From: an uncultured Victivallis sp.
GTDB taxonomy: Bacteria > Verrucomicrobiota > Lentisphaeria > Victivallales > Victivallaceae
Length of the DNA: 43,848 nt
Assembly: GCA_944389935.1 (NCBI GenBank)
Contig: CALXOE010000029.1
Coordinates: forward strand, 1-43,848
Direction of reading: 5' to 3'
Part shown: piece after piece, positions 1 to 7,658 of the stretch
How positions within the stretch are numbered: the stretch's first letter is position 1
How the letters are laid out: every line of letters starts with the position of its first letter
Position numbers and translations under genes: made by a program
Notes under the pieces: model-generated
What the model was told of the DNA's origin: nothing
What the model saw: the letters and a program-made list of their open reading frames with translations, nothing else
Databases searched by the model: none

Positions 1-149
1 GCGAACTCCAGAAGAAGATCGACGAATACAAGGCTTCCGGCAGGAAAATCCCCGCCGAATGGATCCGCAATCCGTTCCACCTCAGCTATTACCGGGAACG
101 CGGAATGCTTTCGGAACCGCCCTCTCCCCGGAGAAACAACGCGGATTAG
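1..149 (+). CDS. C-terminal fragment of an unknown protein
   Basis: The window opens inside a reading frame (third frame, first full codon at 3) that runs to a TAG at 147-149. It gives about 48 residues with the pieces IPAEWIRNPFHLSYYRERGM and a basic, proline-rich tail ending NNAD. The rest of the gene lies before the window. I do not recognise the family. The frame is open from the first base and the next gene on this strand starts 90 bases later, which fits the end of a real gene, but the evidence is only an open frame with protein-like composition. Confidence 0.45.
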   Translation, partial: ELQKKIDEYKASGRKIPAEWIRNPFHLSYYRERGMLSEPPSPRRNNAD

Positions 150-238
150 ACTCAAACCCGGTTGCAATTCCGTCGTTCCGGCAGTATTGTATCGACACCA
201 TCCGCTGAAAGGAAAACAATGACAGGGAGCCGAATCTC

Positions 239-643
239 ATGAGAATCCTCATCATTGCGTTGACGCTGTTCTGCGCCACTGCCGCATTGTGGGCGAAAGA
301 TGAACTGAAAATCGAAAATCCCCGCTACGATGCGAAAGAGAAAAAAGTACACTACGAACTCGTGAATGTCTCCGGAGAAGAGATCGTAAAATACAGTTAC
401 GACGTCGATCTCAAACTCGACAGAGTCCGCGTCGAGGACCTCGTCGGCGGCGGTGCAAACCTGCCGAAAGACGGACGTCAGCCGAAGATCATCGATCTGG
501 ACAAAGCTCTTTCGAGCCGCGAACTGCGGAAAATCTCCGCCAATCCGAAAATCAAGATCGATTGTTCCACCCGCTCCATCGAATTCAAAGGAGGCAAAGT
601 CACCCGGAAATTCGGCGAGCGGAAAATCAAACGCATTCGCTGA
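239..643 (+). CDS. small exported protein of unknown function
   Basis: A 134-residue protein. It starts with a short basic n-region and a hydrophobic stretch (MRILIIALTLFCATAALWA, residues 1-19) that looks like a Sec signal peptide with cleavage after ALWA. The mature part is about 115 residues, strongly charged and rich in lysine, with probable beta strands and a basic end. I see no known motif. AGGGAG lies about nine bases before the ATG and supports this start. A seven-codon reading frame with its own AAAGGA site (ATG at 219) ends in a TGA that overlaps this ATG, so translation may be coupled. The next gene is convergent, only 10 bases away. Function unknown; probably periplasmic. Confidence 0.7.
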   Translation: MRILIIALTLFCATAALWAKDELKIENPRYDAKEKKVHYELVNVSGEEIVKYSYDVDLKLDRVRVEDLVGGGANLPKDGRQPKIIDLDKALSSRELRKISANPKIKIDCSTRSIEFKGGKVTRKFGERKIKRIR

Positions 644-653
644 TCTCGCAGTT

Positions 654-1073
654 TCACTCCCCGTGCGGGACGTTCTCCTCCCGCACGCGCAGGAGCGGCA
701 ACGCACTGCTGATCGTGTCGACGTCACGCAGCCAGCTCCGGCGGCCGTCCACGAGCCCCCAGAGCCGAACCTCCGCCCGCGTCGTGTAGCTCACCAGCAC
801 ATCGTTCCCGCTCCCGGCAACCCGGAACTCCCGGTCGCCGGAACGATGCGCATATCGGTTCCCATCCGTATCGTCGTCGGCCGTCCGGGCGTAGTCAAGG
901 CGCGAAAGCGCGGCTTCAAAGGCGGCGAGGAACTCCCGTTTTTCCACCTCATCCGGGCAGCTCACCACCTCGAACATCACGATCTCCTGACATTTCCATC
1001 TCGGCGAAAGCGCCAACGCCGCAATCCCCAGAAACAACAGCCCGAGACCGATCACCCAGAGGCGTTTTCCCAT
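654..1073 (-). CDS. membrane-anchored protein of unknown function
   Basis: A 139-residue protein with one N-terminal membrane segment (about residues 5-24, LWVIGLGLLFLGIAALAL) after a basic MGKR start, so it is an anchored or secreted protein. The remainder is soluble, with a CPDEVEKREFLAAFEAALSRL helix and probable strands towards the end (VLVSYTTRAEVRLWGLVDG). GAGGAG precedes the start by seven bases. The gene begins 9 bases after the NAD synthetase stop, so it is probably the last gene of the leftward unit starting near 4.9 kb. I do not recognise it; nothing visible links it to NAD metabolism except position. Confidence 0.65.
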   Translation of the reverse strand: MGKRLWVIGLGLLFLGIAALALSPRWKCQEIVMFEVVSCPDEVEKREFLAAFEAALSRLDYARTADDDTDGNRYAHRSGDREFRVAGSGNDVLVSYTTRAEVRLWGLVDGRRSWLRDVDTISSALPLLRVREENVPHGE

Positions 1074-1082
1074 ATCGTCTCC

Positions 1083-2990
1083 TCACAAACTCCAGACCGC
1101 ATCACTCGCGTCGCTCGGCATACGCCAGTCGCCACGCGGCGAAAGCGCGATCGTCCCGACCTTCGGCCCGTCCGGAATGCAGCTGCGCTTGAACTGCTGG
1201 CGGAAGAATCTCCGCAGGAAAGTCGCGAGCCACCGCTCAACCACCTCCGGCGTGTAAACTCCGGCGAACGCCGTCTCGGCGAGAAACCGGATCTTCTCAG
1301 GCTCCGCCCCGTACTTGATGAAGTGGTAGAGGAAGAAATCGTGCAGCTCATACGGTCCGATCAATTCCTCGGTCTTCTGGCTGATCGCACCTGTTCCGTC
1401 GGCGGGAAGCAGCTCGGGACTCACCGGCGTATCGATCACGTCGCGCAGCACGGCGGCGAGCTCCGGTTCGGAACGCTCCGCAGTCGTCTCGATCAGAAAC
1501 CGGATCAGCGTCTTCGGAATCGAGCAGTTCACGGCGTACATCGACATGTGGTCGCCGTTGTAGGTGCTCCAGCCGAGCGCAATCTCCGACAGATCCCCCG
1601 TGCCGATCACCATCCCGCCGGACTTGTTCGCGACATCCATCAGAATCTGTGTGCGCTCGCGCGCCTGTACATTCTCATACGCCGTATCGTGCACGGCAGG
1701 ATCATGGCCGATGTCGTGGAAATGCTGCAGACACGCGGCCTTGATGTCCACCTCGCGCAGCGTCGTGCCGAGCAGTTTGCAGAGTTTCACGGCGTTGTTA
1801 TAGGTGCGGCCCGTGGTCCCGAAGCCGGGCATCGTGTAAGCGATGATCTCCGAAGCGGGGCGGTTCAGCAGTTTGCAGCACTCCGCCGCGACCAGCAGCG
1901 CTAACGTCGAGTCGAGACCGCCCGAGACGCCGATCACCATCGTCTTTGCCTGCGTATGTTCGACCCGTTTCGCGAGACCGGCACACTGAATGTCGAAAAT
2001 CTCGCGGCAGCGTTCGCGCCGATCCGCCGCCTCTTCCGGCACGAACGGGCGACGCGCGATCTTCGCGTACCGGCAATCCGGCGAGCCTGCCGCCTCCGGC
2101 AGAACAATCGTCCGGAACTTCACGCTCTCCGGCAGAACATTGTCGTTGAATGAACTCTCGGAAAGCCGCGCCGCTCCGATTCGCTCCAGATCGACGTCGG
2201 CATAAACCAGATTCGAGACGCGCTCAAATCGCGTATTCTCCGCCGCGAGACGCCCGTTCTCCGCAATGAGCGCATGCCCGCCGAACACGAGGTCCGTCGT
2301 CGATTCGTGGACGCCCGCCCCCGCCAGCACATAGGCCGCGAGGCAGCGCGCGCTCTGCTGCTTCACGAGTTCGCGCCGGTAAGTCGCCTTGCTCGCAAGC
2401 TCGTTGCCCGCCGAGAGATTGAAGATCGCCCGCGCCCCGCCCAGAGCCAGATGCAGCGACGGCGGCAGCACACACCAGAGATCCTCGCAGATCTCCACAC
2501 CGAACCGGAACGGCCCGCCGCAATCGAACAGCAGATCCGTCCCGAACGGAATCTCCTCTCCGCTGAGACGCACCGTTCCACCACACGACCCGCGCCCGGA
2601 GTGAAAATGGCGTTTTTCGTAAAACTCCCGGTAATTCGGCAATACACTCTTCGGCACGATGCCGCAAATTCTTCCGTCAGCGACCACCGCCGCGACATTG
2701 TAGAGCGCCTCATTGGCCCGGAGCGGCAATCCAATCACCGCAACGGTTCGGCTGCCCGCCGTCTCATGCGCAAACCGGAGCGCCGCCTGCTCCGCCGCCA
2801 CGAGCAACCGCTCCTGAAAAAACAGGTCGCCGCAGGTATAGCCCGTGACACAAAGCTCCGGAAACACCACCGCGTCAGCGCGTTCCTGCTCCGCGAGGCG
2901 GTAACAGCGCAGCAGCTCCTCCACATTGAACTCGACGTCGGCGACGCGCAGCTTCGGCACCACCGCGGCAAACCGGTAAAATCCAAACAT
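1083..2990 (-). CDS. nadE: glutamine-dependent NAD+ synthetase
   Basis: A 635-residue two-domain enzyme that makes NAD+ from nicotinic acid adenine dinucleotide, ATP and glutamine in the cytoplasm. The N-terminal nitrilase-type glutaminase domain (about 1-290) shows the full catalytic triad: Glu45 in VVFPELCVTGY, Lys114 in IVPKSVLPNY and Cys168 in FGVEICEDLW. The C-terminal ATP-pyrophosphatase domain has the P-loop SGGLDS at about residues 356-361, followed by GTGDLSEIALGWSTYNGDHMSMY. The length is that of the long glutamine-using form. AAGGGA lies before the ATG. It sits 24 bases after the antiporter gene and 9 bases before the next gene, within one leftward unit. Confidence 0.95.
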   Translation of the reverse strand: MFGFYRFAAVVPKLRVADVEFNVEELLRCYRLAEQERADAVVFPELCVTGYTCGDLFFQERLLVAAEQAALRFAHETAGSRTVAVIGLPLRANEALYNVAAVVADGRICGIVPKSVLPNYREFYEKRHFHSGRGSCGGTVRLSGEEIPFGTDLLFDCGGPFRFGVEICEDLWCVLPPSLHLALGGARAIFNLSAGNELASKATYRRELVKQQSARCLAAYVLAGAGVHESTTDLVFGGHALIAENGRLAAENTRFERVSNLVYADVDLERIGAARLSESSFNDNVLPESVKFRTIVLPEAAGSPDCRYAKIARRPFVPEEAADRRERCREIFDIQCAGLAKRVEHTQAKTMVIGVSGGLDSTLALLVAAECCKLLNRPASEIIAYTMPGFGTTGRTYNNAVKLCKLLGTTLREVDIKAACLQHFHDIGHDPAVHDTAYENVQARERTQILMDVANKSGGMVIGTGDLSEIALGWSTYNGDHMSMYAVNCSIPKTLIRFLIETTAERSEPELAAVLRDVIDTPVSPELLPADGTGAISQKTEELIGPYELHDFFLYHFIKYGAEPEKIRFLAETAFAGVYTPEVVERWLATFLRRFFRQQFKRSCIPDGPKVGTIALSPRGDWRMPSDASDAVWSL

Positions 2991-3014
2991 CTTTTTTCCC
3001 TTTCCAGCAAAATT

Positions 3015-4430
3015 TTACAAAACCATTCCGGCGATCCAGCCCGCGACAAGAAGCGGCAGATTGTAGTGCAGGAACGTCGGAATCGTCGAATCATAAATGT
3101 GATCGTGCTGCCCGTCGGCGTTGAGTCCCGCAGTCGGCCCGAGGACCGACTCCGACACGGGAGACCCCGCATCTCCAAGCGCCCCCGCCGAACCGACGAT
3201 CGCGATCGTCGCCAGCGGAGAGAGTCCCATCGCCGCGCACAGCGGGACGTAAATCGCCGCGATCAGCGGAACCGTCGAAAACGACGAGCCGATCCCCATC
3301 GTGATGATCAGCCCGATGAGCAGCATTGCGAACACCGTCACCCCCTTGTAGTCGAGCGCGGCGCCCTGAACGAGCGAGACAAGCTCCGAAACGCCGCCGG
3401 TCTCTTTCATGACATTCGCGAACCCGGCGGCAGCGATCATCACGATGCCGATTCCTCCCATCAGATGAACGCCCTGTACGAACACATCCTGCGTATCGCG
3501 CAGCCGGATCACTCCGGCAATCACGAACACCATCACCGCAAGCAGCGCGCCGACCAGCAGGGAGTCGAGAAAGATCTGCACGACGAGCGCCATCAGAATC
3601 GCCGCAATGCCGACCAGCACGTTGAACGGTTTGATCTCGACCGGTTCGGTCGTTTCCACCATCTTCTCCGTTTCCGCAGCCTTGTAGATTCTCGGCCGGC
3701 GATAACTGAAGAACACCGCGATCAAAAGCCCGGCGACCATGCCGAGCGCCGGAATCAGCATCGCGGGCGACGCCTGCGAGGCGTGCACCTCCATACCGTT
3801 GCGCGTGATGTTGTCGAGCAGAATGTTGTTCAGATAGATCTTTCCGAATCCGACCGGCAGAACCATGTACGGCGTGATGAGACCGAACGTCAGCACGCAG
3901 GCGACCGCGCGCCGGTCGAGCTTGAGCTTCTCAAACACCGGCAGCAGCGGCGGAATCAGAACCGGGATGAACGCGATGTGCATCGGAATCAGATTCTGGG
4001 ACGAGATCGAAATCAGCGTCAGGATTCCGAGGAGCATGTATTTGAAATAGAGCAGCCGCCGCGCGGTCAGTTCGGTTCCGATCCAGGCGAAGAGTTTGCG
4101 GGCGATGAGTTCCGTCACGCCGGACCGGGAGATCGCGATCGAGAAAGTTCCGAGCATCACGTAGTTGATCGCGAGCACCGCGCCGTTGTCGAGGTTGCTC
4201 AGGAACGCTTTCATCGTCCCGCTGAAACCGCCGACGCAGCAGTTCCAGAACGCATGGAACTCGCCGTGACCGAGCATCGCCCACGCCTCTCCGCCGTCGA
4301 CGGCCCCCATCAGCCCGCCGACCACGGAAGCGACCACCAGCGCAAACACCACGTTCATCCGCAGTGCCGAGAGCGCCAGCAACACCGCGACCGCGACCAG
4401 AACGGGATTCGTCAACAACTCCCAGACCAT
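3015..4430 (-). CDS. NhaC-superfamily Na+/H+ antiporter-type transporter (YuiF-like)
   Basis: A 471-residue inner-membrane protein with about 11-12 hydrophobic segments. Sequence traits of the Na+/H+ antiporter superfamily, in the branch containing Bacillus YuiF, are visible near the C-terminus: GSSFSTVPLIAAIYVPLC, then GSAGALGDAGSPVSESVLGP and DGQHDHIYDSTIPTFLHYN. Some members of this branch are amino-acid permeases (histidine), so the substrate cannot be assigned from sequence. A soluble loop near residues 240-262 (RRPRIYKAAETEKMVETTEPVE) divides the two halves. The gene lies 70 bases after a small membrane protein and 24 bases before nadE. Annotation as a sodium antiporter is by family only. 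Confidence 0.85.
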   Translation of the reverse strand: MVWELLTNPVLVAVAVLLALSALRMNVVFALVVASVVGGLMGAVDGGEAWAMLGHGEFHAFWNCCVGGFSGTMKAFLSNLDNGAVLAINYVMLGTFSIAISRSGVTELIARKLFAWIGTELTARRLLYFKYMLLGILTLISISSQNLIPMHIAFIPVLIPPLLPVFEKLKLDRRAVACVLTFGLITPYMVLPVGFGKIYLNNILLDNITRNGMEVHASQASPAMLIPALGMVAGLLIAVFFSYRRPRIYKAAETEKMVETTEPVEIKPFNVLVGIAAILMALVVQIFLDSLLVGALLAVMVFVIAGVIRLRDTQDVFVQGVHLMGGIGIVMIAAAGFANVMKETGGVSELVSLVQGAALDYKGVTVFAMLLIGLIITMGIGSSFSTVPLIAAIYVPLCAAMGLSPLATIAIVGSAGALGDAGSPVSESVLGPTAGLNADGQHDHIYDSTIPTFLHYNLPLLVAGWIAGMVL

Positions 4431-4500
4431 TCCATTCCAACCTTTCCCAAATCAATACTTCTACACGTCGTTTCCACAGACCGCATTCCCCTGGCCGTCT

Positions 4501-4905
4501 TCACTCTCCGCGCGCCCGGTAGAGAAACATCACAAGCACGAGCAGCAGCAGAAACAGAATCAAAAACAGAAAATAACTGATCATCGAAGCGAGTTTCTGC
4601 TTCGGAGTGACCCGCAACCCGAGCTTCGTCTGCACCAGATGAGTCAAGTTCGGCAGCAGGATGAATGCAGCCGTGACCAGGATCAGCGGAAATGCCACGA
4701 GGAAAAACACGCCGGTCAGATCCGTGGAAACCACCGTCATCACGCAGCCGAACACGAGCAGAGTGACGAAACATCCCGGCGCCGCGACTTTCACGCCGGT
4801 ATCGGCGGCACGCTCCGAGCGGCGCAATCCCGGGACACCGAAATAGATCCCCGTGATCGCCGCCAGCACGGCCAGAGTCGACAAAATAAATGGATCCTGA
4901 AACAT
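4501..4905 (-). CDS. small integral membrane protein, unknown
   Basis: A 134-residue protein with four predicted membrane segments: one near the N-terminus, two in the middle (CFVTLLVFGCVMTVVST and VFFLVAFPLILVTAAFILL) and one near the C-terminus (SYFLFLILFLLLLVLVMFLY). I take the start as the ATG at 4905 because AAAGGAG lies seven bases before it; a longer in-frame start exists at 4953 but has no site. It is the first gene of the leftward unit leading to the antiporter and nadE. It may be a partner of the antiporter, but only the position says so. No family recognised. Confidence 0.7.
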   Translation of the reverse strand: MFQDPFILSTLAVLAAITGIYFGVPGLRRSERAADTGVKVAAPGCFVTLLVFGCVMTVVSTDLTGVFFLVAFPLILVTAAFILLPNLTHLVQTKLGLRVTPKQKLASMISYFLFLILFLLLLVLVMFLYRARGE

Positions 4906-4924
4906 CAAAAAACTCCTTTCGGAT

Positions 4925-4953
4925 AATATCGCCCCGAAAGTGCCGAATATCAA
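4925..4953 (-). promoter_or_regulatory. candidate sigma-70 promoter for the 4905 gene
   Basis: On the minus strand TTGATA (4953-4948) and GATATT (4930-4925) are separated by 17 bases, with TATTAT as an overlapping alternative -10. The start point would fall about 10-15 bases before the ATG at 4905, leaving just the AAAGGAG site. Consensus-based only. Confidence 0.4.
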
Positions 4954-5021
4954 CCCCGGGAGCGTAAATCCCCCCTGTTATTTTTTCCGCCAGATCCGCT
5001 GTTGCAACCCATTGTAAAAAA

Positions 5022-5035
5022 TTAGATTAATCTAA
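5022..5035. promoter_or_regulatory. 14-bp perfect palindrome, candidate operator 1
   Basis: TTAGATTAATCTAA is a perfect inverted repeat in the 272-bp gap between divergent genes. It ends 10 bases before a TTGACA -35 box. A near-copy sits at 5141-5158. The TTAG/CTAA arms resemble operator arms of DtxR/IdeR-type metal regulators. That assignment is inference; MarR- or TetR-type proteins also use such palindromes. Confidence 0.6.
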
Positions 5036-5045
5036 CTGGCAACTG

Positions 5046-5075
5046 TTGACATTCTCATTTCAGATGGTATATTAT
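5046..5075 (+). promoter_or_regulatory. sigma-70 promoter for the FMN-binding protein operon
   Basis: A perfect TTGACA (5046-5051) is followed after 16 bases by TATATT (5068-5073), or after 18 bases by TATTAT (5070-5075). Transcription would start near 5081, leaving a leader of about 95 bases that contains the second palindrome. A further TTGACC at 5126-5131 could serve a second promoter whose -10 would overlap that palindrome. Confidence 0.6.
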
Positions 5076-5140
5076 CCACAGTTACTGCGTGAGCCGCCTC
5101 AATTTTCAGAAAAAGCAACAACGGCTTGACCGCAACATAA

Positions 5141-5158
5141 AATTAGTTTAATCTAATT
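5141..5158. promoter_or_regulatory. 18-bp near-perfect palindrome, candidate operator 2
   Basis: AATTAGTTTAATCTAATT has perfect six-base arms (AATTAG/CTAATT) and one mismatched pair in the centre. It shares TTAG-N-TTAATCTAA with the palindrome at 5022-5035. It lies 19 bases before the ATG at 5178, just upstream of the GGGAGTG ribosome site. A bound repressor here would block elongation or a proximal promoter. Confidence 0.6.
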
Positions 5159-5177
5159 AATAAAAAGGGAGTGAATT

Positions 5178-6164
5178 ATGCTGAAATATTCCGCGATCAT
5201 CGGAACCGTTCTGGCCGGAGTCATCACCGCTGGAGCGCTGGAAATACCGGATGAGGTGAAACATTTTTCCCGGGAGATACGGAAACGATTGCCCGGGGTG
5301 GCGAAGTACGAACCGGTAGAAAATGGTATATACACTGTAAACGACAAAAGCGGCAAGAAACTTGGAACGCTTTATCTGGAACGCATTTCCGATGACGATC
5401 GGCAGATGGGTTATGCCGGAACGATCGAAATCGCCGTCGTCTTCGACCCGGCAGGTAAGGTGGCGGGTGTTCTTCTGGGAAGAAATCAGGAGACTCCATC
5501 GTTCCTGAACAGAGTCCGGGCGGCGAAGTTTCTGGACCAGTGGAACGGCCTTCGGATGGAGGAGATCCTCGACAAACAGGTCGATACCGTAACCGGAGCG
5601 ACGTACAGCAGCAGCGCCATCCGCGCCGGAGTGCGAAAACTGGCGGAAAGTTATCTGGCGGAAGGGAAGAGATCCGAAGAGGAAGAAACCGGACTTACCG
5701 CGGAAGAACGGGCTGCCGTCGAACGCGAACTCGTCCAACTGGAACGGAAAGTTCAAATGCACAGGCGGATCTGGGAATCGAGCGAACGGCTTTTGAAACA
5801 GCTCCGGGAACGAAAGGAAGAGGAGCTGGAACTCCGCTTCATTGCTGCGGTTGACGGGAAAGAGGCCGCAGCTGAGTTCGCGAAAGAACATGACATGATG
5901 TTCTTCAACCATCCCCGCCGGGGTCCGGAAAAAAAGAGCCGGACGGAACTGCTCGGAGAGGCCTACAGATCCTCGCGCTCGGCCGAAGATCTCGCGAAAC
6001 TGAAAGCGGCGATTCTGGAGGATTACGAAGGGCTGCTGTTACGGGTTCCGCCGCACAACGAGGAACACCTGAAAGCGATGAAGGCTTCGCAGGAACGGGT
6101 GGAACTGCTGAAGAAAAAACTCGGATATGCCGACCAGACCGGCTCTCCGGCCATTACCGAATAA
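5178..6164 (+). CDS. exported FMN-binding-domain protein (flavinylation motif)
   Basis: A 328-residue protein with an N-terminal signal peptide (about 1-20, ending ITAGA) and an FMN-binding domain of the RnfG/NqrC type (about 45-160). Two family traits are clear: NQETPSF (103-109), matching the conserved ETPG region, and [10 protein letters not shown] (136-145), where Thr142 would receive FMN through a phosphoester bond from ApbE. From about 160 on the chain is a highly charged, mostly helical tail rich in Glu, Lys and Arg, probably coiled coil, which is unusual for the family. GGGAGTG supports the start. It heads an operon with a pseudopilin 26 bases downstream. A role in electron transfer outside the inner membrane is likely from the family; partner unknown. 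No apbE lies in the window. Confidence 0.85.
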   Translation: MLKYSAIIGTVLAGVITAGALEIPDEVKHFSREIRKRLPGVAKYEPVENGIYTVNDKSGKKLGTLYLERISDDDRQMGYAGTIEIAVVFDPAGKVAGVLLGRNQETPSFLNRVRAAKFLDQWNGLRMEEILDKQVDTVTGATYSSSAIRAGVRKLAESYLAEGKRSEEEETGLTAEERAAVERELVQLERKVQMHRRIWESSERLLKQLRERKEEELELRFIAAVDGKEAAAEFAKEHDMMFFNHPRRGPEKKSRTELLGEAYRSSRSAEDLAKLKAAILEDYEGLLLRVPPHNEEHLKAMKASQERVELLKKKLGYADQTGSPAITE

Positions 6165-6190
6165 ACCTCAATCACGGAGTCAACGGAAAA

Positions 6191-7141
6191 ATGAAACCAT
6201 CCATCGAACTTGTTTCCATGCAGAATCACAACATCGGCAACGACACTTCTGCGTCGTTCCGCAACGCAACGTCAACCGGCCGCCGGACGCTGAACGCGGC
6301 GGACGCGCGGTCCGTTATCCGCACCCGCGCCACGATCAGGACAGCATTTACACTCATTGAACTTCTGGTCGTGATTGCGATCATTGCGATTCTGGCGGGA
6401 ATGCTGCTGCCGGCGCTGAATCAGGCTCGGGAAAAAGGGGTGGGGGCCTCCTGCATCGGCAGGCTGAAAAGCATCGGACAGGCGGATGCGCTTTATCAGA
6501 ATGATTTCGGTTACATCTCGCCCGCGCGGGAGTATCTTGCCGGAAGCCGGGGGCTGTACTGGTGCGGCGACACCTCCTCCAGCGGCGGCGGGAGCGGAGA
6601 TTCGATCGATTTCACGGCGGAAGGTTATCTGACCCCCTACATCAAGAGAGCAACCGGCAGCAACGACATCGGTTCCGAGCTTTCGTCAAATGCCTTCATC
6701 TGTCCGTCCGGAGTCGTCCAGGGGATGCTGACCGGCCAGAAAGTGACGGCTGCGAACGGCGGCGGTTACGGGGTGAACCGGAACGTGCACGGGACGCTTT
6801 TCATGGCCTCCCCCAGCATGAAATCGGCCTATCCGCTGCTGCGCCCGGGCCAGATTCCGAAACCGTCGCAGACCATCGGTTACGGCGACTCGGCCACCAG
6901 CAGCGGTTCGGAGCTTAAGGTGAACAACCTGATCAGCGGAAACAAGGTTCATTTCCGTCATGGGAAGCGAGGGAATTTCGCGTACGCCGACGGACACGTC
7001 ACGTCACTGCCGGGCTTTTACACGCACTCGTGCGGTTCGGGATTCGGAACATCAAACCCGGATGAAGCCAACAACATCGGCTGCGTGAATCCGGACGAGG
7101 CCGACTGCAACACGGAAAACAGCTTGTTCTGGAGCCGGTAA
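6191..7141 (+). CDS. pseudopilin-like protein, H-X9-DG type
   Basis: A 316-residue protein with a type III (prepilin) signal, [17 protein letters not shown], from residue 53, followed by [13 protein letters not shown]. Glu is at +5 of the mature protein, as needed for assembly. Near the C-terminus [14 protein letters not shown] fits the H-X9-DG motif of the pseudopilin-like family common in Planctomycetes and Lentisphaerae. Two things are odd. The leader is 52 residues long, and the residue before the cleavage point is Ala (RTA/FTLIE) rather than Gly. No closer start is available after Met10, so the leader may be real. It follows the FMN protein by 26 bases and is followed after 3 bases by the next gene. 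Likely membrane-attached, exported and pilin-like; function unknown. Confidence 0.88.
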   Translation: MKPSIELVSMQNHNIGNDTSASFRNATSTGRRTLNAADARSVIRTRATIRTAFTLIELLVVIAIIAILAGMLLPALNQAREKGVGASCIGRLKSIGQADALYQNDFGYISPAREYLAGSRGLYWCGDTSSSGGGSGDSIDFTAEGYLTPYIKRATGSNDIGSELSSNAFICPSGVVQGMLTGQKVTAANGGGYGVNRNVHGTLFMASPSMKSAYPLLRPGQIPKPSQTIGYGDSATSSGSELKVNNLISGNKVHFRHGKRGNFAYADGHVTSLPGFYTHSCGSGFGTSNPDEANNIGCVNPDEADCNTENSLFWSR

Positions 7142-7144
7142 ATC

Positions 7145-7591
7145 ATGAAACGAAAAATCATGATCGTGATTCTGCTTGCGATCTGCGCGACGGGACTCTG
7201 GTTCTTCCAGGTCAGCGGAAAAAGCGTGGAAACACCGCGCGAAATCCCCGCCTCCCCCGAGCAGAAAAAGGAACTTCAAACCGCATTGAGCGTCATCGAA
7301 CAGGCGTTCGGCAGCAACAACACAGCGACGGTTTCGCAACTCTATGGGCTTTCCGATCGGGAACGAAAAGCCGCCGAGTGCGAAACCGGAATCGATCCGG
7401 TACGTGCCGGGATGGAACTGCTCGGTGGATTCGGCCGCAAGCTGAAAGTCGAAAACGCCGCGTTTCTCGCCGTCGACCGGATGCCCGCACGTTTCTATAT
7501 AACGGGCGATCTCTGCGACGGCCGCACAGTCCGGTTCACGCTGAACCGGACGAAACGCGGACTGCGCCTCAATGAGGTTGTCGTCCGCTGA
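7145..7591 (+). CDS. small exported protein, unknown
   Basis: A 148-residue protein with an N-terminal hydrophobic segment after MKRK (IMIVILLAICATGLWFF, about 5-21), either a signal peptide or an anchor. The soluble part has helix-forming stretches (SPEQKKELQTALSVIEQAF) and a C-terminal beta-rich region ending in RLNEVVVR. No motif recognised. The ATG lies 3 bases after the pseudopilin stop, so the two are co-translated, and a strong bidirectional terminator follows. It closes the operon started by the FMN-binding protein. Small exported partners are common beside pseudopilins, but no function can be assigned. Confidence 0.7.
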   Translation: MKRKIMIVILLAICATGLWFFQVSGKSVETPREIPASPEQKKELQTALSVIEQAFGSNNTATVSQLYGLSDRERKAAECETGIDPVRAGMELLGGFGRKLKVENAAFLAVDRMPARFYITGDLCDGRTVRFTLNRTKRGLRLNEVVVR

Positions 7592-7600
7592 CGGAGAAAA

Positions 7601-7645
7601 AACGGGCGCCGTCCGCAACCATCCGGACGACGCCCGCTCTTTTTG
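7601..7645. terminator. bidirectional intrinsic terminator
   Basis: CGGGCG-C-CGTCCG (7603-7615) pairs with CGGACG-A-CGCCCG (7624-7636) around a short loop. T5 follows at 7640-7644 and an A-run precedes at 7597-7602, which serves as the T-run on the other strand. It lies between the convergent genes ending at 7591 and 7659. Confidence 0.85.
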
Positions 7646-7658
7646 TCCGAAACACCCC

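Noticed and set aside
663..686. Eight-base perfect hairpin GTGCGGGA/TCCCGCAC near the convergent ends of two genes
   Set aside because: No T-run on either side and it lies inside the coding end of the 654-1073 gene, so I do not call it a terminator.
453..4580. Long rightward open frames (453-1904 and 2274-4580) opposite nadE and the antiporter
   Set aside because: They are antisense to well-recognised genes, have Arg/His/Pro-rich composition and no family features. GC-rich coding DNA gives such frames by chance.
5036..5051. CTGGCAACTGTTGACA considered as a sigma-54 promoter of the FMN gene
   Set aside because: The bases ten positions after GG are CA rather than GC, while a perfect sigma-70 -35 overlaps it.
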